Below are positions 45,117 through 52,521 of a stretch of DNA of 64,000 bases, piece after piece. A model generated the notes under the pieces. It was not told the origin of the DNA. It saw only the letters and a list, made by a program, of their open reading frames with translations, and made no database searches. The stretch comes from CAIXSC01 sp046349915 (GTDB taxonomy: Bacteria; Planctomycetota; Planctomycetia; Pirellulales; Pirellulaceae): positions 744,001 through 808,000 of the forward strand of contig JAXMBL010000003.1 of the NCBI GenBank assembly GCA_046349915.1, written 5' to 3'. Both the position numbers and the translations under genes were made by a program. Position 1 is the first letter of the stretch, and the number at the start of each line of letters is the position of its first letter.

Positions 45117-45894
45117 GGCTCGTTTTCCGCCGTCGCATCACGTATTCGGTGGCATCCCGGATGAGAACGACAGCGAGCATAATCAGATAGGCGCCCGGTG
45201 AGAAAGGGCTGATGGGAGCAGGTAGACTAGGACCCGCGGGAGCAATCGCCGCGGAGACGCTGACAATCGGCAAGCAAGCGATCGTCACATAGGCCGAGGA
45301 CCAACCAAGAGTCGGGAGTTGCGATGCGCGGCGTGTGCAGCGAACCAGAATCCAGCAGCTGACCACGACTGGTAGAAAAGCCCACCAAGTCCACGCTAAG
45401 CCCATCAGCCAGTAGATGCCTCCGCATGTCGCTGTCGCCAACAGTCGCGATGCTTGCGTAAGTTCCTGCTCGGTCACTCGCGTCAATCGAGGCAAGTCGT
45501 CACTCATCCAGATTGGATGAGTCAACTTTGCCAGTGGAGTCAGTTGGGGGCGAAAACTACGACGCCGGACAAACAGCCCTCCCCAGCGGTCGTCACCCCA
45601 AAAGACGCCGAACCCGCGCAGAATGAGAGATCGTCCTTCGGAAAGACGCAATTGATAAATACTCGCGATCGATGCTGAATGGGGATGAGGGAGCCGGTCG
45701 AAGCCAAACTCGAGCAACAAATTGCCATGCTCGGGAGAACTGATGTCGCGACCAAAACACCAGAGTTGCTGGTCGAACAGATCGCGCGCCGAGGTCAGTT
45801 CCGCCGCGGTCCGACTTTCATCGCCGCCCCACTCCGGCCGCCGTATCGGCACGCTGGGCAAGGCATAGTGCGTCTGACCTATTCGACGTCGCAC
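45109..45894 (-). CDS. Membrane protein, unknown function
   Basis: A 261-residue protein from a GTG at 45894 with a gggagga site six to seven bases upstream; the longer TTG start at 45930 lies deeper in the CobW-like gene. The N-terminal ~150 residues are soluble-looking (DLFDQQLWCFGRDISS, LRGFGVFWGDDRWGGLFVRRRSF). Then come three to four hydrophobic segments (GGIYWLMGLAWTWWAFLPVVVSCWILV, AYVTIACLPIVSVSAAIAP, AYLIMLAVVLI). Family not recognised. Overlaps on both sides (16 and 8 bases) show that it is translated as part of the operon 47732-43863. Confidence 0.65.
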   Translation of the reverse strand: MRRRIGQTHYALPSVPIRRPEWGGDESRTAAELTSARDLFDQQLWCFGRDISSPEHGNLLLEFGFDRLPHPHSASIASIYQLRLSEGRSLILRGFGVFWGDDRWGGLFVRRRSFRPQLTPLAKLTHPIWMSDDLPRLTRVTEQELTQASRLLATATCGGIYWLMGLAWTWWAFLPVVVSCWILVRCTRRASQLPTLGWSSAYVTIACLPIVSVSAAIAPAGPSLPAPISPFSPGAYLIMLAVVLIRDATEYVMRRRKTSHA

Positions 45895-47096
45895 GACGCG
45901 TCCTCCCACGGTTGGAACGGATCTTCCCAAGCACTCCAGACCGCTGGGCCAGCCTCCATTTCCTCCTCGGACAGCAGGCAGTCATCCAGCAGTTCGCGGA
46001 TCTGCGGTTCGTCGAGTCGCTGTCCAATCACAATCAACTCCTGACGTCGATCGCCATACGGCTCTTCCCAAATCTCGTCGATTTCCGCCAAAAACTCCTC
46101 GTCGTCGGGCCAATCTTCACGAGGCGCCGATGCCAGCCACGCGCCGGCGGGGGCGAGCGCAAAGACCCGGCCCGCATGCGACCATTCACCCGCTTCATCG
46201 TGACGCGTGGCGAGCCACACGACCCCCTTGGAACGAACCACTGCGTCGAATTCGTTGCCCTCGACCAGCGCCATTAGACGTTCGGGATGAAAGGGACGAC
46301 GAGCCGTATAGACAAAGCTGCCGAACCCGTACTCTTCGGATTCGGAGACTTCTTCGCCTCGCTTCACAACCAGCCAATTCCGGTTCTCCGCGGCCCACTG
46401 CTCACTGAACATACCCGTGTCCATGATCTCACTCAGCGGCACATTGCCTCGCTCGGCGCGGGCGATCCGCGCGGTGGGGTTCAACTGCCGAAGCAGCGAT
46501 TCCAGCACCAACAGCCGAGATTCTTCCACCAAGTCGCACTTCGACACAATCAGGACATTCGCGAACTCGATCTGGTCGACTAGCAGCCGCACGACATCCC
46601 GATCATCCTCTTCATTCAGTGCGATTCCTCGCTGACGCAGGTCTTCGAGCGACGCGAAGTCGTTGGCGAAATTCACGGCGTCAACTACCGTGACCAGCGT
46701 ATCGAGTCGAGCAATCTGTCCGAGGCTCTCGCCGTTCTCATCCGTGAACGTAAACGTTTCCGCGACCGGGAGCGGCTCGGAGATGCCCGTCGACTCAATC
46801 AAGAGGTAATCGAATCGCCCCTCGCGCGCCAACCGTCCCACTTCGCGCAACAAGTCCTCGCGAAGCGTGCAGCAAATACAGCCATTGCTGAACTCCACCA
46901 ACTGCTCGTCGACTCGGCTCAGGTTCGCTCCACCCGTCTTGACCAAGCGAGCGTCGACGTTCACCTCGCTCATGTCGTTCACGATCACCGCGACTCGCCT
47001 GCCTTCGCGGTTCGTCAGGATATGGTTGAGCAGCGTGGTTTTTCCGGCGCCCAGAAATCCGGAGAGCACTGTAACGGGAAGAGGCGACTTCTGCAT
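45879..47096 (-). CDS. CobW/COG0523 GTPase, ZigA/YciC-type zinc metallochaperone
   Basis: A 405-residue G3E GTPase. The P-loop is GFLGAGKTT (13-21), the metal-binding CxCC motif is CICC at 73-76 (NGCICCTLRED), and VSKCDLVE is the guanine-specificity region. VIVNDMSEVNVDARLV is characteristic of the ZigA/YciC subfamily, which hands zinc to client enzymes under zinc starvation and is generally Zur-repressed. The C-terminal CobW_C domain (~265-390) is present. The gene lies 60 bases after the ZnuA-like gene and shares its promoter, where I see a Zur-like site. Confidence 0.87.
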   Translation of the reverse strand: MQKSPLPVTVLSGFLGAGKTTLLNHILTNREGRRVAVIVNDMSEVNVDARLVKTGGANLSRVDEQLVEFSNGCICCTLREDLLREVGRLAREGRFDYLLIESTGISEPLPVAETFTFTDENGESLGQIARLDTLVTVVDAVNFANDFASLEDLRQRGIALNEEDDRDVVRLLVDQIEFANVLIVSKCDLVEESRLLVLESLLRQLNPTARIARAERGNVPLSEIMDTGMFSEQWAAENRNWLVVKRGEEVSESEEYGFGSFVYTARRPFHPERLMALVEGNEFDAVVRSKGVVWLATRHDEAGEWSHAGRVFALAPAGAWLASAPREDWPDDEEFLAEIDEIWEEPYGDRRQELIVIGQRLDEPQIRELLDDCLLSEEEMEAGPAVWSAWEDPFQPWEDASCDVE

Positions 47097-47156
47097 GGAA
47101 TCCTCGCAGGTAACGATGAGTTGAACGGCTTGGTCGGCTTGAGCAATCGCTGGCCA

Positions 47157-47732
47157 TTAAGGGGCGAGTAGCTGGCGAGTGGGGCGGGAGGCGGGACGAG
47201 CGGTCGGGCGGTCGATCGCCAGTTCGACCGTCGCCTTGCGAACTCGCGGCGATTCAAGTTGACGCAATTCGCGTTCATAACTTGCGTCCCAATGAGCCCG
47301 CTCTTCAGGTATCAGTTCCACCAGCATCGCGTGCAGTTGCCGAAGCAACGGCGCGGTCGATGCGCTGCTGTCGCCACGCGAGGAAAAGCCCACGGTGAAA
47401 GTGCGGCTTCCTTGATTCGCCAGCCGCTCACGCCACATTGCGTCCAGTGGATCAGGACTCGAATTGTCAAATACGAATGCCTTCGCTCCCGAGGCGCGCG
47501 CCGCGCACCATCGCGAGTTTAAGGTCTCCTCGGTCGGCGAGTCCTCGTGCTTCGCACGAAACGGGAGAATGTTCGCTCGTCCCGCGACGAGTCGTGTCAG
47601 CGGTTCGGCAACCAGGCCGCTAGCCACAATGATGCGCGCAGGCTCGGCGCCCCAACTGGCAGGTCCCGTCCCCAGCACGCAACCCCAAACAAGAATGCCG
47701 ACCCAGAGTGACGCGACACGGGGACGACGCAT
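47157..47732 (-). CDS. Short exported protein, distantly ZnuA-like
   Basis: A 191-residue exported protein. The ATG at 47732 has a gaggag site about eight bases upstream and follows a promoter at 47790-47817; an upstream TTG at 47777 would leave almost no leader. After the signal (VASLWVGILVWGCVLGTGPASWG) come RIIVASGLVAEPLTRLVAGRANILPF and KHEDSPTEE. This looks like the start of ZnuA-type zinc-binding proteins where the first zinc His occurs. LLRQLHAMLVELIPEERAHWDASYERELRQL resembles their helix. It is about 100 residues shorter than ZnuA and lacks the later ligands I would expect. Confidence 0.5.
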   Translation of the reverse strand: MRRPRVASLWVGILVWGCVLGTGPASWGAEPARIIVASGLVAEPLTRLVAGRANILPFRAKHEDSPTEETLNSRWCAARASGAKAFVFDNSSPDPLDAMWRERLANQGSRTFTVGFSSRGDSSASTAPLLRQLHAMLVELIPEERAHWDASYERELRQLESPRVRKATVELAIDRPTARPASRPTRQLLAP

Positions 47733-47789
47733 GCCCAGACTCCTCGCGAGCAAATGCCGTAAAAGAACACGAATCAAATCGACTCGCTA

Positions 47790-47817
47790 AATATATGCAA
47801 ATGCACATGGATTGCAA
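47790..47817 (-). promoter_or_regulatory. Sigma70-type promoter with a Fur/Zur-like operator in its spacer
   Basis: On the minus strand a -35 box TTGCAA (47817-47812) and a -10 box TATATT (47795-47790) are separated by 16 bases. Within lies TGCACATGGATTGCA (47802-47816, plus strand), which matches the perfect palindrome at 51815-51829 at 11 of 15 positions. A bound repressor would block the promoter. The predicted transcript gives a leader of about 50 bases to the ATG at 47732. Confidence 0.5.
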
Positions 47818-47901
47818 TGTACTGCCGTGGCTTTTTTGAGCTGACTTGATCCTGCTTCCGTGTCTTGCGGCTGTGAACTCGGCGAACCTGGCGCTGTTCA
47901 G

Positions 47902-50349
47902 TTAGCGAGGCGGCGTGGAGTGTAGGGGGCGGGCGGCTCGCAGGCGCCGCACGTCAAATCGGCCCGAGACCACGGCGAAGACCCTTCGTTCCTCCTGGTC
48001 TGGCGGACGGTCTTCGGCCTCGGGCGCATACAAAGCTCGTTCGGCCAGGCGCAGAAATTGTCGCAGTTCCAATGCGTCGTCGACGGCAGGCTGAGTTGCT
48101 TGATGCAGCGAATCTCCCGGCGAGCGTGCGGCTGAATTCGCCGTTGTGCGAACAGTATTCGAGGAGGGCGAGTCGGTGGAGCTGGGGGAGACGGCTAATC
48201 TGCCGTACCAACGACTTAACGTTGCGGACGGCGGGCGAGGGGCGCCGGCGAGGCGAGAACGCCATTCGAGCAGTCGCAGTGTCCAGTGTACTTGCCGCTT
48301 CAAACTCGTCCGGCCCGCCGCGATGGCACAGACTAGTTTCCCAAGCCATTCGAGCCAACGCAGGCGAGTCACCCACAGGCAGATGGCCGAGATTGCCAAT
48401 ATTCCCAGCGGGACGCTGCGTTGCCTGAGCCAAGAGAACAAGCCTTTCGCCCAGATGGCGAGTTGTTGTCCCAACGTCCTCGATTCGACGGGGTGATCGA
48501 AACCGGGGGTAGGCTCGATCGGAACCCAGCCTCGTTCCGCCACTCGGACTTCGACCCACGTATGAATGTCCTGCGGCAAAATGGCAGTTTGGTCCGCTCG
48601 ACGATCGTGTCGATCGTCGCGAGCGTAGAAGCCGCTGACGAGACGCGTCGAATAGCCTTGGTGACGCAACAGGATCGCGGCCGTGGTGGCGAACAGATAA
48701 TCGGGGCCGCGGCGTTCGGACAAGAAGTGCTCAACGGCCGAACGACCGTCGTCAGGGACCGTGGCCTCGGGATCATGGGTAAACTCGCCACGCAACCGCT
48801 CCACGATCGCCTCGACCTGTTGCCAGCCGGCGGGATGTTCCGCGGTCCAGCGGCGAGCGGTTTCCGCCACGATGGGCGAATCGACGTACAAGAACTGATC
48901 GGGAGCTTCTGGATCACGCGGGATCGCATGACGAAAATCCTGCCTTCGCAGCTTCGACAGATTGAGGTCGTGAGACAGGAGGTGCAGCACGGTGAGTTGC
49001 GGGATCGAGTCCCGGCCGGTCATTTCGAGTTGGCCGTCGCGAGTGCGTCCGAAGAAGTTGCCCTGGTCGAGCAGGTCGATGTGCACGGAGGCAATCTGGG
49101 GAGGCGATGGGATGCGAGCCGTCTTGAGATTGATCACCTTCAACCCGTGTCGTGAAACGCCACGCTGTAGATCGCTGGGAATGCCCGTGGGAATGTCAAT
49201 CCACGGTTTGGGCGGAGCGCCAAATGGCTTCACCTGAAAGGTATCGTCTCCGCGCAGATCCTCCACCTGCGACCATTCGTTGCCGTCGTAGGTGTCGAAA
49301 GTCTCGAGCGACAAATGCAAAGGTACTCGCCCGATCACGTAAAACAACGCCGGAGCGTCACGATTCTCCAGGGCTCGTTGCTGAGCCTCGCCACGTCGAC
49401 GAACGGTCGAGAACTCACGACCCGATCGCTGAGTGCGCGACATGCGCCCGCGTGGATGCTTGACGTTTTGCCCCGACAACGCGATCGCTCGATCGTGCTG
49501 AGTCTTGGGCTTGGGAGGCGTGCCGTACATGTCGGTGGCGATGTCATACAGCGAGGGCATCTTCGACTCGATGAACAACTCGCTTTCGACAGGGCCAAAA
49601 CTCATCGCCTGGTCGCGAGCGGCCACCATGGCATCGCCATCCCCCACGCCAGCGCGGGCTGCCGGATCGCTCCAGCGATCACCGCCCGAAGTCGGCATGA
49701 AGCCCGCCACGGAATACGTCGAGTTGCCGCCGACCGCAAGGACGATCACGCCGACGAGTCCGATCACCCCCAGGGTCGCCGCCCAGACCGACACGCGAAC
49801 CGGCACATGGGATTCGATGTGGCTGGCTTCGCGACCTCCCTGAACTCGCTCCCAATAATTCGCCATCATCCACCACAACGCGGCGACGCCGAATGCCACG
49901 GCGGCCGCCACGACGCGAGGCTGGTTGCCGATCACGATCGCGAACAAGACCAGGAAGCTGGCGAAAAGCACCGCTACTTGTCGAGCTTGACGACGATGCG
50001 AGAAGACGGCCAGCATCAGCGAGGCGTTTTGCAGGGCGACTAGCAATACGATTTCCACGGCATCGCCTATTCCGAACGCCCGAGCGATCAAGTCGCTCAG
50101 TCCACTCGCCATCAACCAGATCGCGACCCACGCTGGGAGCCAACGGTCCAGCCACTCGCTCCACGCCAACGAACGACGCATGACCCCCAACAGGGCCGCG
50201 GGCACAAGGATCGCCACCGCGGTCTGTGCCGCCAGGTAAGCGACGGATGAACACGTTTCGTGACGAGCAAACGCGAGTGCCGAGGCGGCCAACACTGCCA
50301 GCCCCAACGTGCCCGAGTCGCCGCGCCGGTTATCGCGACCAGTCTTCAT
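47902..50349 (-). CDS. TgpA-like membrane protein with a transglutaminase domain lacking the catalytic Cys
   Basis: An 815-residue protein from the ATG at 50349 (gggag site upstream), overlapping the DUF58 stop by 20 bases. N-terminal membrane segments (~15-210) are followed by an external transglutaminase-like domain (~330-640) and another membrane segment near 640-660, the TgpA/DUF3488 layout. The usual GHCEYFA with the nucleophile Cys reads GPDYLFA, placing Asp550 at the Cys position. His596 (HTWVEV) is kept and the Asp of PVDPTP is Glu612. Peptide-bond or isopeptide chemistry is therefore doubtful. The DUF58 gene upstream is its usual partner. Confidence 0.78.
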   Translation of the reverse strand: MKTGRDNRRGDSGTLGLAVLAASALAFARHETCSSVAYLAAQTAVAILVPAALLGVMRRSLAWSEWLDRWLPAWVAIWLMASGLSDLIARAFGIGDAVEIVLLVALQNASLMLAVFSHRRQARQVAVLFASFLVLFAIVIGNQPRVVAAAVAFGVAALWWMMANYWERVQGGREASHIESHVPVRVSVWAATLGVIGLVGVIVLAVGGNSTYSVAGFMPTSGGDRWSDPAARAGVGDGDAMVAARDQAMSFGPVESELFIESKMPSLYDIATDMYGTPPKPKTQHDRAIALSGQNVKHPRGRMSRTQRSGREFSTVRRRGEAQQRALENRDAPALFYVIGRVPLHLSLETFDTYDGNEWSQVEDLRGDDTFQVKPFGAPPKPWIDIPTGIPSDLQRGVSRHGLKVINLKTARIPSPPQIASVHIDLLDQGNFFGRTRDGQLEMTGRDSIPQLTVLHLLSHDLNLSKLRRQDFRHAIPRDPEAPDQFLYVDSPIVAETARRWTAEHPAGWQQVEAIVERLRGEFTHDPEATVPDDGRSAVEHFLSERRGPDYLFATTAAILLRHQGYSTRLVSGFYARDDRHDRRADQTAILPQDIHTWVEVRVAERGWVPIEPTPGFDHPVESRTLGQQLAIWAKGLFSWLRQRSVPLGILAISAICLWVTRLRWLEWLGKLVCAIAAGRTSLKRQVHWTLRLLEWRSRLAGAPRPPSATLSRWYGRLAVSPSSTDSPSSNTVRTTANSAARSPGDSLHQATQPAVDDALELRQFLRLAERALYAPEAEDRPPDQEERRVFAVVSGRFDVRRLRAARPLHSTPPR

Positions 50350-51736
50350 GGCAGCGACGCTCCCATTGCCGTTGGAGTTGACGAAATACATCGCTGCCGA
50401 CATCCAATTCGATCCAGGGGCGATCGTCGTTTGGCAACTCGTGGCTGGTCTCGCGGGCGGCGAACTCCCCACGCTCCCCCGCGGTCTCTCCATTCACGAC
50501 GATGTACCGATGCGACGTCGAGTTACGGCGGGACTTCTGCGCCGGTGCTCGCCGCGCGAATCCCGCTCGGTCGGTCACGGTAATCCGCAGCTCGCCGCCG
50601 ACATCATTCGAGCCATGAGTTCGCCGCGAACGTGGCGATAGCGATGGAGTTGCCGCGGGGTGATCCACGGGATCGTCGACGATTTCCATTCCCGCCAGTC
50701 GGTCCAAGAGCCGCTGCAGGGCTTGCGGCGTAGTGGGGATCGCGAGCGTTTCCCAAGGCAATTCACAAGTCAAGTCGCAGGCCCGAGAGTGCATCTCGCG
50801 GGAAACGCTCGCCACTACGCGAATCGCCCAATCGAATGCCGCTCCGCGGCCTTCGTCGCGAAACGCTTGGCGATCCAACTCAATGACGACTCGCCGTCGA
50901 GCGGTCGTCTGGCGTTCACGAACCATCAACTCGTCGCGTTTCGCCGTATGAATCCAATGGACGCGTCGCAGGGAATCGCCTGGGCGGTACGGGCGAGCCG
51001 AGAGTTGGTCTCCTTCGTCGCCCGCACGATCCACCAGTGCGCCCGCGACCGTCGCTAAACGACCATCTACCATCGGCGAGGCGGCTAACGTCGTGGAACT
51101 CGGCCAAGCTAGCAACGAACGATTGACGGCGAGTGGTTGGCGAGCCGACCAGAGGCCGAAGGGAAAGCCTGTCGTCAACTCGGGCTGCATGCGGGGATAT
51201 TGCCCGCGCGTCTCGGGGGTGAACTCAAATTCAAAACTCGAAAGCGACCAGCCAGGAACGCGTGCGAGCGCCATCACGGCTCGCCCCGCCAAACCGGCGG
51301 ACATCGCTTGCTCGTCGTCCTGGAAGAAGCCGCGTTCCACGAGCAACCCCCAGACGGGCCAAGGCCAACGATTGGCGATGGTCAGCGTGAGGACGACGGA
51401 GTCTCCCTCCTGACAGCGGCGCCGGTCGAATTGGATCGTGCCCGAGACGCCGCCCATGGCGAGCGCCGGCCAAATCACCCCCATGGCCATCACAACGGCC
51501 AAAGTGCCACACACAACCCAGCCCTGCGGCGCGACCATGGCGCCAATCATCCCCGAGGCCAGAACGCCGAGTGCAAACCATCCCACGGGCTGCTTGAGCC
51601 AGTAGACATAGCGGTTCGCCCAAGGACAAAAGTCGTGATTGCCTGCCCGCGCGATTGCCGCGAGCCAGCGAGCCGCCAGGGGACGGGAGGGCTGGGGCGA
51701 GTCCGTTGAAGCCACTTCAACCACCTTGTCACGCAT
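50330..51736 (-). CDS. DUF58-domain membrane protein
   Basis: A 468-residue protein (482 from an alternative TTG at 51778). Two membrane segments lie near 48-90 (GWFALGVLASGMIGAMVAPQGWVVCGTLAVVMAMGV). The DUF58 signature is in the second half: YRPGDSLRRVHWIHTAKRDELMVRERQ, followed by VVIELDR. The C-terminus (~400-468) is Ser/Arg-rich and disordered. DUF58 genes usually sit beside MoxR ATPases and transglutaminase proteins; here only the latter follows, overlapping by 20 bases. No MoxR gene is in the window. A palindrome that may bind Fur is 79 bases upstream. Confidence 0.82.
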   Translation of the reverse strand: MRDKVVEVASTDSPQPSRPLAARWLAAIARAGNHDFCPWANRYVYWLKQPVGWFALGVLASGMIGAMVAPQGWVVCGTLAVVMAMGVIWPALAMGGVSGTIQFDRRRCQEGDSVVLTLTIANRWPWPVWGLLVERGFFQDDEQAMSAGLAGRAVMALARVPGWSLSSFEFEFTPETRGQYPRMQPELTTGFPFGLWSARQPLAVNRSLLAWPSSTTLAASPMVDGRLATVAGALVDRAGDEGDQLSARPYRPGDSLRRVHWIHTAKRDELMVRERQTTARRRVVIELDRQAFRDEGRGAAFDWAIRVVASVSREMHSRACDLTCELPWETLAIPTTPQALQRLLDRLAGMEIVDDPVDHPAATPSLSPRSRRTHGSNDVGGELRITVTDRAGFARRAPAQKSRRNSTSHRYIVVNGETAGERGEFAARETSHELPNDDRPWIELDVGSDVFRQLQRQWERRCHEDWSR

Positions 51737-51814
51737 TTCATCAAACGCAACGCTTGCCACTCGCTCGCCAACAATCAACAGCCCATTACGCTAAAGTTGA
51801 TGTAGCGGTGTACA

Positions 51815-51829
51815 TGCATATGATATGCA
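51815..51829. promoter_or_regulatory. Perfect 7-1-7 palindrome, candidate Fur/Zur operator
   Basis: TGCATAT-G-ATATGCA is a perfect 15-base inverted repeat with a one-base centre, the geometry of Fur-family boxes. It lies upstream of the DUF58 gene and 150 bases from the fur-family gene at 51982-52431. It resembles the site at 47802-47816. Confidence 0.5.
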
Positions 51830-51907
51830 GGACGAAAGGGAAAAGGAAGAAGGGAAAAGGAAGAAACAAGGAAGATTGAAGAGTGAAGTCGAGCCGCTGC
51901 TCGTCAG

Positions 51908-51977
51908 TGACCAATGACCAGTGACCAATGACCAATGACCAATGACCAATGACCAATGACCAATGACCAATGACCAA
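51908..51977. repeat. Ten tandem copies of TGACCAA
   Basis: Ten exact head-to-tail 7-mers; only the second differs (TGACCAG). The array ends four bases before the stop codon of the minus-strand fur-like gene. The reading frame through it is only repeat translation. Such arrays vary in copy number between strains. Confidence 0.95.
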
Positions 51978-51981
51978 CGCC

Positions 51982-52431
51982 TCAGCTACATTCCGAACAA
52001 TGTCCCTTCAGCAACACTTCGGTCACTTGGTTGGCGCGGACGGCGCCTTTCGTGATGGCATGCAACTCGAAGGTGTAGCCGGGCAAGCAGGTGATCTTGC
52101 CGCAGTCGAGGCAGAGAAAATGGGGATGGGCTTCGGACGAGGCTTCCCCCTGAGGGGCGAATTCGAAGCGGCGAGCGCCATCGCCCAGATCTACTCGGCG
52201 AAACAGACCCGCGTCGGACAATTCGGTCAAGCTGCGAAAGATCGTGGACGAGTCAAATCCGAGCTCGCCCAGCTTCTCGGTCACTTCGGCATGGGAGAGC
52301 GGGGTCTTGCTGTCCGCAAGGCACTGCACAACGGCGATACGAGCCGCCGTGCCCCTGAGATTTAGTTCCTTCAGGACTTCACGCGCACCTGCCACGGAGA
52401 GTTTGTCGGGTCGCTTTTCCTTGTCCTTCAT
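51982..52431 (-). CDS. Fur-family metal-responsive repressor (possibly Zur)
   Basis: A 149-residue regulator. The winged helix (~15-85) has ELNLRGTAARIAVVQCLADSKTPLSHAEV and FDSSTIFRSLTELSDAGL. The dimer domain has the metal-binding His in SSEAHPHFLCLDCGKIT with the structural CxxC, and a second pair CSEC at the C-terminus, giving the structural zinc site of Fur, Zur and PerR. Which metal it senses cannot be read. Proximity to the zinc metallochaperone operon and the TGCA-type sites favours Zur. The promoter presumably lies in 52432-52521. Confidence 0.82.
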   Translation of the reverse strand: MKDKEKRPDKLSVAGAREVLKELNLRGTAARIAVVQCLADSKTPLSHAEVTEKLGELGFDSSTIFRSLTELSDAGLFRRVDLGDGARRFEFAPQGEASSEAHPHFLCLDCGKITCLPGYTFELHAITKGAVRANQVTEVLLKGHCSECS

Positions 52432-52521
52432 TTCCCACCACCCTGCGAGATACTGTGAAGACTCGCCACCTAACCTCTAGTCTAACACAAATCGGTCGTG
52501 TGGAAACAAAGGGGCTCGTGG

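Noticed and set aside
51786..51977. 63-codon minus frame with repeated VIGHWSL
   Set aside because: It is the translation of the TGACCAA tandem repeat.
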